Below, piece by piece: positions 1 to 7,495 of a stretch of 64,000 nucleotides of DNA (position 1 is the first letter of the stretch; every line of letters begins with the position of its first letter). The notes beneath the pieces are model-generated. The model saw only the letters and a program-made list of their open reading frames with translations, made no database searches and was not told the origin of the DNA. The DNA comes from Apiosordaria backusii (lineage: Eukaryota > Ascomycota > Sordariomycetes > Sordariales > Lasiosphaeriaceae): assembly GCA_030549205.1 (NCBI GenBank), contig JAUKTV010000033.1:1-64000 (forward strand), in the 5' to 3' direction. Position numbers and translations under genes: made by a program.

Positions 1-161
1 AAGGTTATTTAGTATTATTATTATCGATAAAAAGCAATAGTAAACTAGGCTTTTTTAAAAAAAGAAAAGGACCTTTTATATCTATAAAAGAAAAAAGCTT
101 AAGGATCTTAATAAAGTTTAAGTTAATTAGTAAACTAATAAATATCCTATAAAAGGATATT
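1..161. other. AT-rich RIP-like sequence left of the retrotransposon
   Basis: This stretch is almost entirely A and T, with many TA dinucleotides and stops in all frames. It continues after the inserted element at 7496, so it is the left half of the pre-insertion target. I see no gene in it; the short minus-strand frame over 5-292 runs into the LTR and is a chance frame. Confidence 0.7.
157..161. repeat. Target-site duplication ATATT, left copy (right copy 7496-7500)
   Basis: The five bases before the left LTR equal the five after the right LTR. A 5-bp duplication is the usual product of Ty3/gypsy integrase, so this is a single integration event not rearranged since. Confidence 0.95.
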
Positions 162-565
162 TGTGACGAACCCCTGTACAGAACCTCTGAAAGGGATACT
201 CGGTTGAAGGTAACTTCTGACAATTGGCTCGGTGCAGCTAAACAGTGCACAACAAGATGTCTCAATGTAAACACAAGATACCGTGAATACAAGCTGTGAT
301 TGCATACTGCGGAACTATCTACAAGCTATCTAGTTCCTCCGTATATATAGACCTGCAATCCTCATGGACCGCTGGACCGTTCATAGCACACCGGTCCATT
401 GGTCCCTTCATGAGTGGTTGTCTTGGACCGCTGGACCGTCTTCTACGCACCGGTCCATCGGTCCTCCTCTGATTGGCTACCTACAAGGGTCTCTTCCGTC
501 GTAATACACTCTTTCCATTGGCTCGTCTGTTAAGTCTGCGTCCTCCCGTGTCCAAGGTCGTGACA
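162..565 (-). repeat. 3' LTR (element orientation) of the gypsy retrotransposon
   Basis: This 404-bp repeat is the partner of 7092-7495. It has TG...CA ends. A pair of near-copies of an inverted repeat (GGACCGCTGGACCG facing CCGGTCC.TGGTCC) lies at about 364-465. In the element's minus-strand sense a polypurine tract lies just before this LTR. Confidence 0.97.
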
Positions 566-570
566 CGATG

Positions 571-581
571 CCCCTCCTCCT
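571..581 (-). other. Polypurine tract (plus-strand primer) of the retrotransposon
   Basis: On the minus strand these bases read AGGAGGAGGGG, ending five bases before the LTR boundary at 565. This is the expected place and composition for the primer of plus-strand DNA synthesis in an LTR retrotransposon. The five-base gap to the LTR is slightly unusual. Confidence 0.6.
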
Positions 582-650
582 AGGTCGACGTCTCGGCGGC
601 CAATTCCTGTTTCGCTCAAAACCCTACTGCCTCCTTCTTTTCCCTAGTAA

Positions 651-1384
651 GTGATGCCCCTTTACCTCTTATCCGTCGCCATGTCTCATCGTGTACAGAA
701 AAAGCGTCATCGCAAGACCGATCAAGCCACGGCCCTTTCCTTGTCGATTGTAGGGCGTGGTTGCGAGATTATGCCGTGTACTCGTTGTTTTAACCAGAAT
801 CTTCCTTGTGTCCTGGCACAGGGCTCCAACCGTTGCAGCGAGTGCGTTCGCCTGAAAATCCCTTGTGACGGCATGGACGTGGGTTCCGCCCGTGGGTTTT
901 TGTCTCCTCCCTTTTATTTTCGTTACCTGACCGTCCGCTAGTTGCCCGTAACCTCGAGGTGCAACAGGAGCTCGAGAAGGAGGAAGAAGAACTTGAAAAC
1001 CAGTTGTCCTCCCTCGCTGCTCGCCTGGCGCGGCTTAAGCGTACCCGCCGGTCCCTTCGCGACCGCGAGGCCAAGCTGTTCAACCGCGGTATGATGGAGG
1101 AAGAAGCACAACTCCTTGTTTCTTCGCCTCCTGCTCCCTCAGCCCAGCTGCCGCCTAGCGTGTCTGTCGCCGCGCCCTCCCCAAGTCTTGATTCCTCTTT
1201 CGACTGGTCCTCCGCACAGTTGGGTTGGTTGGACCAAGATTTTGCCAATGGGAATGCTGCTTTCGCGAGCGGGGCCGTTCTTGGTCTTCCTCCCGATCCG
1301 GCTGCTGGTCCCTCGCGGCATTCTCCACCCTTGGTCGTTCAGGGTTCCTCCGATGGAACTCTTCCAACTTCTCAGGGCAGCTAA
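651..1384 (+). CDS. Antisense two-exon Cys-rich/coiled-coil gene inside the retrotransposon
   Basis: This plus-strand gene lies between the left LTR and pol, antisense to the element, and its last 230 bases overlap the end of pol. I read two exons, 651-891 and 942-1384, joined over a 50-nt intron with a GTGGGT donor, a CTGAC branch point at 927-931 and a TAG acceptor. Exon 1 carries a cysteine cluster (MPCTRCF... followed by CSECVRLKIPCDG), resembling half of a fungal zinc-cluster motif. Exon 2 opens with a charged coiled coil (QQELEKEEEELENQ) followed by a basic stretch. Start choices are 651, 681 and 771; relatives I recall begin at the MPC methionine, which favours 771. Similar proteins are common in Fusarium and Colletotrichum genomes. 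Function is unknown; DNA or RNA binding is only a guess. Confidence 0.6.
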
Positions 1385-4300
1385 GGTTTGTTGCTGGTTC
1401 CCATGAGTTATCCGTAGCCGGGTAGTCCAACCAGCTAACCAAATACTCCAGCTGTCCGTTGTTAATGCGCGAATCTAAGACCTCTTCCACATCGTACTCC
1501 TCTTCCTCGTCCTCGGCTTCAATTTGAGTGTCCGGGCTGGCAGCCCTTGGTGCCGGTTCCAGGAGTGAAACGTGAAAGGTACCCGATCGTAGTCGCATGG
1601 TGTCTGGCAATCTGAGTCTGAACGCTGTTTCCGATACTCTTTCTTCGATCGTGAAAGGTCCCACCCTCCTGTGGTCCAGTTTCTTACTTGGTCGTTTTGT
1701 GCGTAAGTTCCGTGTTGAAAGAAACACTTTATCCCCCCTCTTCAAGCGAGGTCCCTCGAGCCGTTTGACGTTGTAGTACTTGCGCATGCGCTCCCGAACG
1801 AACTCGAGTTCTTTTCTGAGTTTGGCGTGCAGCATGTGTAGCTTCCCTGCTTTTGCTGCCGCCCTAGGCACTCTTGCCTCTGGTCCTTGTCGTAGGTCCG
1901 CCTCGAAACCGTAGTTCGCGAAGAATGGTGTGACTTTTGTCGTTTCCGTGGGTGCCGTATTGTACGCGAGTTGAGCCGCTGGCAAGAGTTCAACCCAGTT
2001 GTCCTGTTCGAAATTGATGTAGTTCCGAAGGTATTGTTCAACAATCTGGTTGAGTCTCTCCGTCTGGCCGTCCGTCTGCGGGTGATATGCTGACGACGCC
2101 TTGCTCTTCACTCCCACTTGCTCCATTAGAGCTTTCCAAAACTTCGACACGAACTTGGTGTCGCGATCCGTGATGAATTCCCTTGGCCATGTGTGTGTCG
2201 CCGTGACGTTCCGAAACACCACATCCGCCAATTGTTCTGCCGTCCAAGTCTCCCTGTAAGGCAGGAAGTATGCCCACTTGGTGAGCCTGTCGACGACCGT
2301 GAGGATGCTGTCGTACTTGATTCCTGTGACCGTGTCCTTGGAGTGTGGTAGCTTAGTGATAAAGTCCATCGTCACTGAGCTCCATGGTTGTTCTGCCACT
2401 GGTAATGGCTCCAAGAATCCGTAAGGCTTGTGTCTTTCTGCCTTCGTTCTTCTGCAAAGGTCACATTCTCGCAGCGTTTCCTCAACATCTTTTCTCAGTC
2501 CGGGCCAATTGAAGTGTTGTTTGATCTTCTCTGTTGTCTTGGCCACTCCCATGTGTCCTCCGAGCTTCGACTCGTGGATCTCCTGAATCAATGCCTTCCG
2601 CTGCTCTGGTTCGACGTAAGCTCGATTGTGATACCAGAGCCGGTAATTGTCGTCCTTCTGGATCCCCAAAGATTCCAGTTCAGCCCATCGTTCCTGCTCG
2701 TTGCTGCCGATGTTGCTCTGATACTTGTTGGCTGTTGATTCTTCTCGGTACACCGCGCAACACTCAGCCCACTGCTGGAGCGGGTGCCTCAGTGTGCCTT
2801 CTGCTGTCTCCTGCAGCAATGGTGGCGATTCCTCCGCCACTTTCTCTTCGTGGTGGTCCGCCCTTCTGCTTAGAGCGTCCGCTCTTGCGTTTTCGGACCC
2901 CTTCTTGTAATGAATCTGAAAATTGAACTCAGACAGGAACTCTGACCACCTGCCTTGCCTGGCATTGAGGACCTTGGTAGTAGTAAAATACTTCAAGTTT
3001 TTGTGATCCGTGTAGACCTGGACCTCATAGTTGGTTCCGCTGAGGTATGGCCTCCATTCCTCAAAAGCCTCGATGATGGCAAGCAGCTCCTTGTCGTGGA
3101 TGGGGTAGTTCTTGCGTGGTCCCTCTAGCTTCTTCGAAAAGAATGCTACCGGGTGCAACTTCCCGTCCTGGTCTCGTTGTCCTAGCTGTCCTCCTATGGC
3201 GTAGTCGGAAGCGTCTGTCTCAACTTCGAAGGGTCGTCCTGGATCCGGAAGCTTGAGTACTGGGTCTGCCGTAATGGCGTTCTTGATGGCTTGAAAGGCT
3301 TCCTCCTGTTCTTCTTTCCACTTGAACTCGGCGTCCTTTTTGGTGAGGTCGTTCAATGGTTTTGCAATGGCGCCGTAGTTCCGTATGAACATTCGATAGA
3401 AATTGGTGAACCCCAGAAACTCTCGAATCCTCGTCTTCAGCTGTTCGGGTGTTTCTCCCTGAGGTCTCGGCCAGTTCTTGACTGCCGCGATCTTCCCTGG
3501 TTCCATTCGCACTTCTCCTGGCGAGATCAGATATCCAAGATAGACCGTCTCCTGCACATGGAACTCGCTCTTGTCCTTGTTGACCGATAGTCCTGCTCCA
3601 TGTAGCGCGTCCAAAATTTCCTTGACGTGCTGTTTGTGTTCTTCCAGAGTGCGTGAGTAGATGAGAACGTCGTCGAGATAACAAACTGCTGTTTTGTCGA
3701 GATACTGGCGGATCGTGTGATCAACGAGGGCCTGGAAAGTCGCTGGTGCATTTGTGAGCCCGAACGGCATGACGAGATACTCGAAATGCCCGTAAGGTGT
3801 GCGAAAAGCCGTCTTCCATTCGTCTCCCTCCTTGATTCGTATGTGCGCGTACCCGACTGGCATATCAAGTCTGGTGAACCATCGTGCCCCTGACAGTTGA
3901 CTTCGCAGCCGCGAAATCAGCGGTAGTGGGTAACCGTTCTTCACCGTCTCCTGATTCAGCTGTCGATAATCCACACACAGTCGTGGACTCCCATCCTTCT
4001 TCGGCACGAAGAAAACAGGATATCCAGCTGGCGATGTGGATGCTCTGATGTGTCCCCTCTTGATATTCTCGTCCAAATACTTCCGCAATTCCTCACTCTG
4101 CTTGTCGTTGGTGTGGTAGACCTGGAAGAGCTTGAGTTTTGCTCCTTCCTTGAGCTTGATCTCATGGTCCCACGGTCCCCTATCTGGTAGTCCCTGAAGG
4201 TGTTTTGCCGTGAACACCGGATGTCCTTGATACTCCGGCGGTACCTCCTTCTTCTCGTTTTTCTTCAAACTGTTGTAATAGGCGTATTTGTCCTTCATTG

Positions 4301-4580
4301 CTGCCGCAATTTCCACCAACGCAACTGTTCCTACCAACCCTACTTCTTCGATCTTGCCGCCTGTGTCGATTGAGTACACTAATATCTCCCGTGTCTCTTG
4401 CGGTGGTGCCGTGGAGGGTGCTTGTCTCACACTCTGCTCCTGCCGTGCTCCTGATCTCCCATCGTTGGCTGGATACTCCCGATATGTCCTCGGTCGTAGG
4501 TGGCCACCATCCTTCCAATCGATGTCTGGGTTGTAGTCCTCGTGCCATGGTTGCCCCAGAATCATGTCTTTTTCTGGCCC
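1155..4580 (-). CDS. pol: pol: reverse transcriptase, RNase H, integrase and chromodomain
   Basis: This is the large minus-strand pol frame. The open frame extends upstream to 4802, but its first part overlaps the protease read in another frame, so meaningful sequence starts near 4580 at DMILGQPWHEDYNPDIDW. In order it holds reverse transcriptase with the YLDD catalytic motif at 3673-3684, RNase H with a TDAS motif, integrase with an HHCC zinc-binding head (HESKLGGH ... CDLCRR) and catalytic residues in VTMDF, ITDRDTKF and TERLNQ, and a C-terminal chromodomain (EYDVEEVLDSR ... YLVSWLDYP ... SWEP). The chromodomain steers chromovirus integration to marked chromatin, which fits the AT-rich target here. 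The frame is uninterrupted to its stop at 1155. Expression needs a frame change from the protease frame near 4570. Confidence 0.93.
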   Translation of the reverse strand, partial: GPEKDMILGQPWHEDYNPDIDWKDGGHLRPRTYREYPANDGRSGARQEQSVRQAPSTAPPQETREILVYSIDTGGKIEEVGLVGTVALVEIAAAMKDKYAYYNSLKKNEKKEVPPEYQGHPVFTAKHLQGLPDRGPWDHEIKLKEGAKLKLFQVYHTNDKQSEELRKYLDENIKRGHIRASTSPAGYPVFFVPKKDGSPRLCVDYRQLNQETVKNGYPLPLISRLRSQLSGARWFTRLDMPVGYAHIRIKEGDEWKTAFRTPYGHFEYLVMPFGLTNAPATFQALVDHTIRQYLDKTAVCYLDDVLIYSRTLEEHKQHVKEILDALHGAGLSVNKDKSEFHVQETVYLGYLISPGEVRMEPGKIAAVKNWPRPQGETPEQLKTRIREFLGFTNFYRMFIRNYGAIAKPLNDLTKKDAEFKWKEEQEEAFQAIKNAITADPVLKLPDPGRPFEVETDASDYAIGGQLGQRDQDGKLHPVAFFSKKLEGPRKNYPIHDKELLAIIEAFEEWRPYLSGTNYEVQVYTDHKNLKYFTTTKVLNARQGRWSEFLSEFNFQIHYKKGSENARADALSRRADHHEEKVAEESPPLLQETAEGTLRHPLQQWAECCAVYREESTANKYQSNIGSNEQERWAELESLGIQKDDNYRLWYHNRAYVEPEQRKALIQEIHESKLGGHMGVAKTTEKIKQHFNWPGLRKDVEETLRECDLCRRTKAERHKPYGFLEPLPVAEQPWSSVTMDFITKLPHSKDTVTGIKYDSILTVVDRLTKWAYFLPYRETWTAEQLADVVFRNVTATHTWPREFITDRDTKFVSKFWKALMEQVGVKSKASSAYHPQTDGQTERLNQIVEQYLRNYINFEQDNWVELLPAAQLAYNTAPTETTKVTPFFANYGFEADLRQGPEARVPRAAAKAGKLHMLHAKLRKELEFVRERMRKYYNVKRLEGPRLKRGDKVFLSTRNLRTKRPSKKLDHRRVGPFTIEERVSETAFRLRLPDTMRLRSGTFHVSLLEPAPRAASPDTQIEAEDEEEEYDVEEVLDSRINNGQLEYLVSWLDYPATDNSWEPATNLSCPEKLEEFHRRNPERPRVENAARDQQPDREEDQERPRSRKQHSHWQNLGPTNPTVRRTSRKRNQDLGRARRQTR

Positions 4581-4927
4581 ATGTCCACGATGTCGAAAAT
4601 CACTGTCGTTGTTTTTCCTGACACTGTGATGTCCATTGGCAACGTCTCTCTGGTTACCAACTGTGTAGGGAAGGGTCCTTTCATGACGACCTCTTCCTCC
4701 TTCTTTCTCCATGGAACCCGGGCTTGTTGCACAAATTTTGGTGAAATCAAGTCCGCTTCTGCTCCACTGTCCACGAGTGCTTGCGTCTGAAAACCCTTCC
4801 AACGTGCTGCCACTCGCAATCTTTTGTCTTTCATGCCCCTCCTCTGTGTAGCAGCGACCTCGCTGATGTGTTGCTCGTGGTCCTTTAGAGGTTTGCGGCC
4901 TCCGCGAAAGGCCGTGGCCCTTTTCCC
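4562..4927 (-). CDS. pro: Aspartic protease domain, read in the -1 frame after gag
   Basis: This segment encodes the retroviral-type aspartic protease, with the catalytic motif LVDSGAEADLISPKF. It lies in the -1 frame relative to gag and is entered at the GGGAAAA site at 4921-4927. The frame stops at 4562, while homologous sequence continues as pol in yet another frame (again -1 relative), near a GAAAAAG run at about 4568-4574. So the layout is gag, pro and pol in three frames with two -1 steps, as in some retroviruses. The first step has a convincing signal. The second could be a programmed slip at a weak site or a one-base change in the A run. The protein would cut the Gag-Pol precursor. 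Confidence 0.75.
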   Translation of the reverse strand, partial: GKRATAFRGGRKPLKDHEQHISEVAATQRRGMKDKRLRVAARWKGFQTQALVDSGAEADLISPKFVQQARVPWRKKEEEVVMKGPFPTQLVTRETLPMDITVSGKTTTVIFDIVDMGQKKT

Positions 4928-7038
4928 GACTGTTGTTGTGCCTCCAGAGCGTCCTCCTTCGCCGAACTGTCCAGCAGCTCGAAATCGGCTAACCATCGTC
5001 GTTGGGCTTCCTTCCACTTCTTGTTCCTGGCACTATTCTTCTTCTTGTTGCGTGCCTTATGTACTTTGGGGCTGGCCTCGTGGTATTTCCGGGCCTTTGC
5101 TCGCAGATGGAAAGCGCAATCGGCACTCTTACACCACGTCAAACCATATTCCTTCTCGTTGGCGGTGTTCTCTCCCCAGCCTGTTACCCACTCCAGGCAG
5201 CACCTTGCGTACCTGGGTGTGACCTGTATGACCTGGAGTTCCTCCCGCTTGACTGGATCCCCCTGTTTCCACAGGAAATAATCGCTCAATTCTTCGTCCG
5301 GCGCTCCCCACCTTGCGAGAGTCCTCGACACCGGTACCGGTTGGTCTGTCTGGGTGACCTCTCTGACCGGCCAGTGCCCGTTGAGGGTCTTTGACTGGTA
5401 GTGTTCCGCGCATCCATGAGCGACGCACTGGAACCATGGCACTCTCCGGTGTTCCGGGTGTCGTGGATGAACTTGTGGAGTGTCTCCTTCGCACGGAGTA
5501 TACCACCCCCACTCCGGAACCTCTCCTGGCGTCCGCGCGAGTCCGGTGCTGGCTACTGGTCGTGATGCCCAAAACTCATCCCAGACCTCCTCATCCTTGT
5601 TGAGTAGTGCGAACTCTTGGCCGAACTCTTCTTCTGGAACGATCCAACGCTCGTTGCCCTGCCACAGCTGTGCGAGCGGTTGGTTGTTGGCCATGGTTTG
5701 CGCCATCTTGTCCTCGAGGTCGCGGTAGTGTCGTTCAATTGCTTCTCGCTGGTTCCGAAGTTCTGCCAACTCTTCCTCGAGCCTTTGAACTCGCTCCTCG
5801 GCCTGCCTCAGGGTCTCCCCCGTGTCTAAACTCGAGAGGACTGTCGTGGTGAAAACCCGCCTTAGTCTCCGCAGGGTCTCCTCAGAGGGTCCTGGAGCCG
5901 TGCTTTCCTCTAGCCTGGTGGCTCCCCTGGTCGGCAGTTCTTGTCCCACAACACGGTCTTCTCCCTCAGAGTCGACTGTTAAATCTCCTTCCTGAGTCTC
6001 ATGCTCGTAGTTGCTGTCGGTGTAGTCGTCCGCTGAGTCCAGGAATCCATCGTTGCCGTACTCAATGCTTGAGATCTCAACAACCCGCGTTGTCTTCGCA
6101 ACTGCCGCCGCCTCCTTTTCCTTCCAGCTGAGCTGCTTGGGTGCCCGACAGTCTCTCTTGAAATGCCCCGTCTTCCCGCAGTTGAAGCACTTGACGTTGT
6201 TCTTCCCCTTGAACCGCTTCTGAACTGCGTCAATCTCCATAGGTCCCGCGTGAGTGGTTCCAGACACGCTTGTGGTGTAGCGTTTCTTCTTGTCGTTGGC
6301 TCGGTAGCTTCCGGAGCCACGGTGTTGTCCTGGGTTTGCACGCGTTCCTCTTTTCTCCATCCGGCGTTGAAACTGCCGGTCGTCGATACGAATGGCTGTA
6401 GCGATGTATTTGTCGATGGTGTCCGGTCTCTCCTCCTTGTACAACTCGTCCTTCACTTCGTCCTTGAGTCCGTTATAGAAAAGCTGCATCAAGCCTTCGT
6501 CATTGATCTCGCTGCGCAGGGCGTCGGTCTTGAAGGTGGCAGCATAGTCAGCTGCAGACCGGGTTTGGCGCATGTTGGCGAGTCTCTCCTGGGCTCGGCG
6601 AGCCTCGTCGTACTCTCCGAAGACTTCCTTGATGCGGGCTTCGAACTTCTTGAAGGTCTCGAAGCACTCCCTAGTGATGTCCTTCCTGATGCCTGCGTCG
6701 TCGTTCTCGTAATAGTCGTTCAGGATGGGCTCAAACCACGCGAGAGCCTTGTCCTTGAGTCGAGACGCCGCGTAGGTGACCTTGGACTCCTCGTCAGGGA
6801 AACGAGCAGGATAGTACCGAAAATAGGTCTTGAGCTGGATCAGGAACCCTCCAAGCTCTCCTTTTCCGCCACCATAGCGTTCGGGGGCCTCGATCCTGGC
6901 CAGCTGGTTATCGCGGTGATCCAGGCGACCAACGGCGACGACTTGGTCCTGGGTCTGCTGGACCGCATCCTCGAGCTCCTTGACGCGAGCGTTGAGTCGA
7001 ATCAGAACGGCTTGAGGGCTTTCTTTGTTGTCCGCCAT
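4885..7038 (-). CDS. gag: gag: capsid/nucleocapsid polyprotein, unusually long
   Basis: Gag of the retrotransposon, 717 aa from the ATG at 7036-7038 (good context, ACCATGG); the open frame continues a few codons upstream only with non-ATG starts. The N-terminal half has the retrotransposon Gag capsid region and a CCHC zinc knuckle CFNCGKTGHFKRDC at about residues 280-294. Most fungal Ty3 Gags end soon after the knuckle. Here about 420 more residues follow: an acidic stretch, a coiled coil (ETLRQAEERVQRLEEELAEL) and a second Cys/His-rich region (CVAHGCAEHYQ, then CC, CKSADCAFH) that may bind metal, then a Lys-rich tail. The stop at 4885 lies 36 bases past the start of the slippery heptamer. 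Confidence 0.9.
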   Translation of the reverse strand: MADNKESPQAVLIRLNARVKELEDAVQQTQDQVVAVGRLDHRDNQLARIEAPERYGGGKGELGGFLIQLKTYFRYYPARFPDEESKVTYAASRLKDKALAWFEPILNDYYENDDAGIRKDITRECFETFKKFEARIKEVFGEYDEARRAQERLANMRQTRSAADYAATFKTDALRSEINDEGLMQLFYNGLKDEVKDELYKEERPDTIDKYIATAIRIDDRQFQRRMEKRGTRANPGQHRGSGSYRANDKKKRYTTSVSGTTHAGPMEIDAVQKRFKGKNNVKCFNCGKTGHFKRDCRAPKQLSWKEKEAAAVAKTTRVVEISSIEYGNDGFLDSADDYTDSNYEHETQEGDLTVDSEGEDRVVGQELPTRGATRLEESTAPGPSEETLRRLRRVFTTTVLSSLDTGETLRQAEERVQRLEEELAELRNQREAIERHYRDLEDKMAQTMANNQPLAQLWQGNERWIVPEEEFGQEFALLNKDEEVWDEFWASRPVASTGLARTPGEVPEWGWYTPCEGDTPQVHPRHPEHRRVPWFQCVAHGCAEHYQSKTLNGHWPVREVTQTDQPVPVSRTLARWGAPDEELSDYFLWKQGDPVKREELQVIQVTPRYARCCLEWVTGWGENTANEKEYGLTWCKSADCAFHLRAKARKYHEASPKVHKARNKKKNSARNKKWKEAQRRWLADFELLDSSAKEDALEAQQQSGKGPRPFAEAANL
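4896..4927 (-). promoter_or_regulatory. Programmed -1 frameshift signal between gag and protease
   Basis: On the minus strand the heptamer GGGAAAA (4927-4921) lies exactly in gag frame as G GGA AAA, fitting the X XXY YYZ slippery rule. After a 6-base spacer comes a perfect 6-bp stem, CGGCCT pairing with AGGCCG (4914-4909 and 4901-4896), around a 7-base loop. A one-base backward slip leads straight into the protease frame, and gag terminates at 4885 just beyond. Site, spacing and stem are seen directly; frameshifting efficiency is inferred from known retroviral signals. Confidence 0.75.
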
Positions 7039-7080
7039 GGTGATGGGTACCTTCAACTTATCCGTGACAGAGTTGAAGTG

Positions 7081-7089
7081 AGTATGCAA
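7081..7089 (-). other. Primer-binding site, probably self-priming (Tf1 type)
   Basis: The position expected for a primer-binding site, two bases inside the 5' LTR, does not begin with TGG as tRNA-type sites do. Its minus-strand sequence TTGCATACT is the exact reverse complement of AGTATGCAA, which lies in the LTR at 7238-7230, about 33 bases downstream of the TATA box. That is where the transcript should start. The first bases of the RNA could therefore fold back and prime reverse transcription, as in Tf1. Confidence 0.6.
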
Positions 7090-7091
7090 CG

Positions 7092-7495
7092 TGTGACGAA
7101 CCCCTGTACAGAACCTCTGAAAGGGATACTCGGTTGAAGGTAACTTCTGACAATTGGCTCGGTGCAGCTAAACAGTGCACAACAAGATGTCTCAATGTAA
7201 ACACAAGATACCGTGAATACAAGCTGTGATTGCATACTGCGGAACTATCTACAAGCTATCTAGTTCCTCCGTATATATAGACCTGCAATCCTCATGGACC
7301 GCTGGACCGTTCATAGCACACCGGTCCATTGGTCCCTTCATGAGTGGTTGTCTTGGACCGCTGGACCGTCTTCTACGCACCGGTCCATCGGTCCTCCTCT
7401 GATTGGCTACCTACAAGGGTCTCTTCCGTCGTAATACACTCTTTCCATTGGCTCGTCTGTTAAGTCTGCGTCCTCCCGTGTCCAAGGTCGTGACA
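7092..7495 (-). repeat. 5' LTR (element orientation) of the gypsy retrotransposon
   Basis: This 404-bp copy appears identical to 162-565 in direct comparison by eye. It holds the promoter used for the element on the minus strand. Its U3 part contains two near-repeats of an inverted repeat at about 7294-7395. Confidence 0.97.
7230..7279 (-). promoter_or_regulatory. LTR promoter: TATA box and presumed transcription start
   Basis: TATATATA lies at 7279-7272 on the minus strand. The sequence AGTATGCAA, which matches the primer-binding site, begins at 7238, 33 bases past the TATA box, and is the likely RNA 5' end. The same sites occur in the 3' LTR at 342-349 and 300-308. Confidence 0.6.

Larger units (their letters stand above)
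162..7495 (-). mobile_element. Intact Ty3/gypsy chromovirus-type LTR retrotransposon
   Basis: The element is bounded by two 404-bp direct repeats (162-565 and 7092-7495) that are identical by eye, starting TGTGACG and ending CGTGACA. The 5 bases outside each end are ATATT (157-161 and 7496-7500), a perfect target-site duplication. Coding runs on the minus strand in the order gag, protease, reverse transcriptase, RNase H, integrase, chromodomain, which is the Ty3/gypsy order; the C-terminal chromodomain places it with chromoviruses. There are no RIP-type mutations, although it lies in a heavily RIP-mutated AT block, so the insertion is recent. It also carries an extra gene on its plus strand near its 3' end (651-1384). 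Identity of the LTRs and the target duplication are seen directly; mobility is inferred. Confidence 0.97.

Noticed and set aside
7081..7091. tRNA-type primer-binding site next to the LTR
   Set aside because: The sequence does not begin with TGG; the match to the element's own RNA 5' end explains it better.
6163..7137. 324-aa plus-strand frame antisense to gag
   Set aside because: An open antisense frame produced by the codon use of gag; it has no motif and runs into the LTR, unlike the spliced antisense gene at 651-1384.
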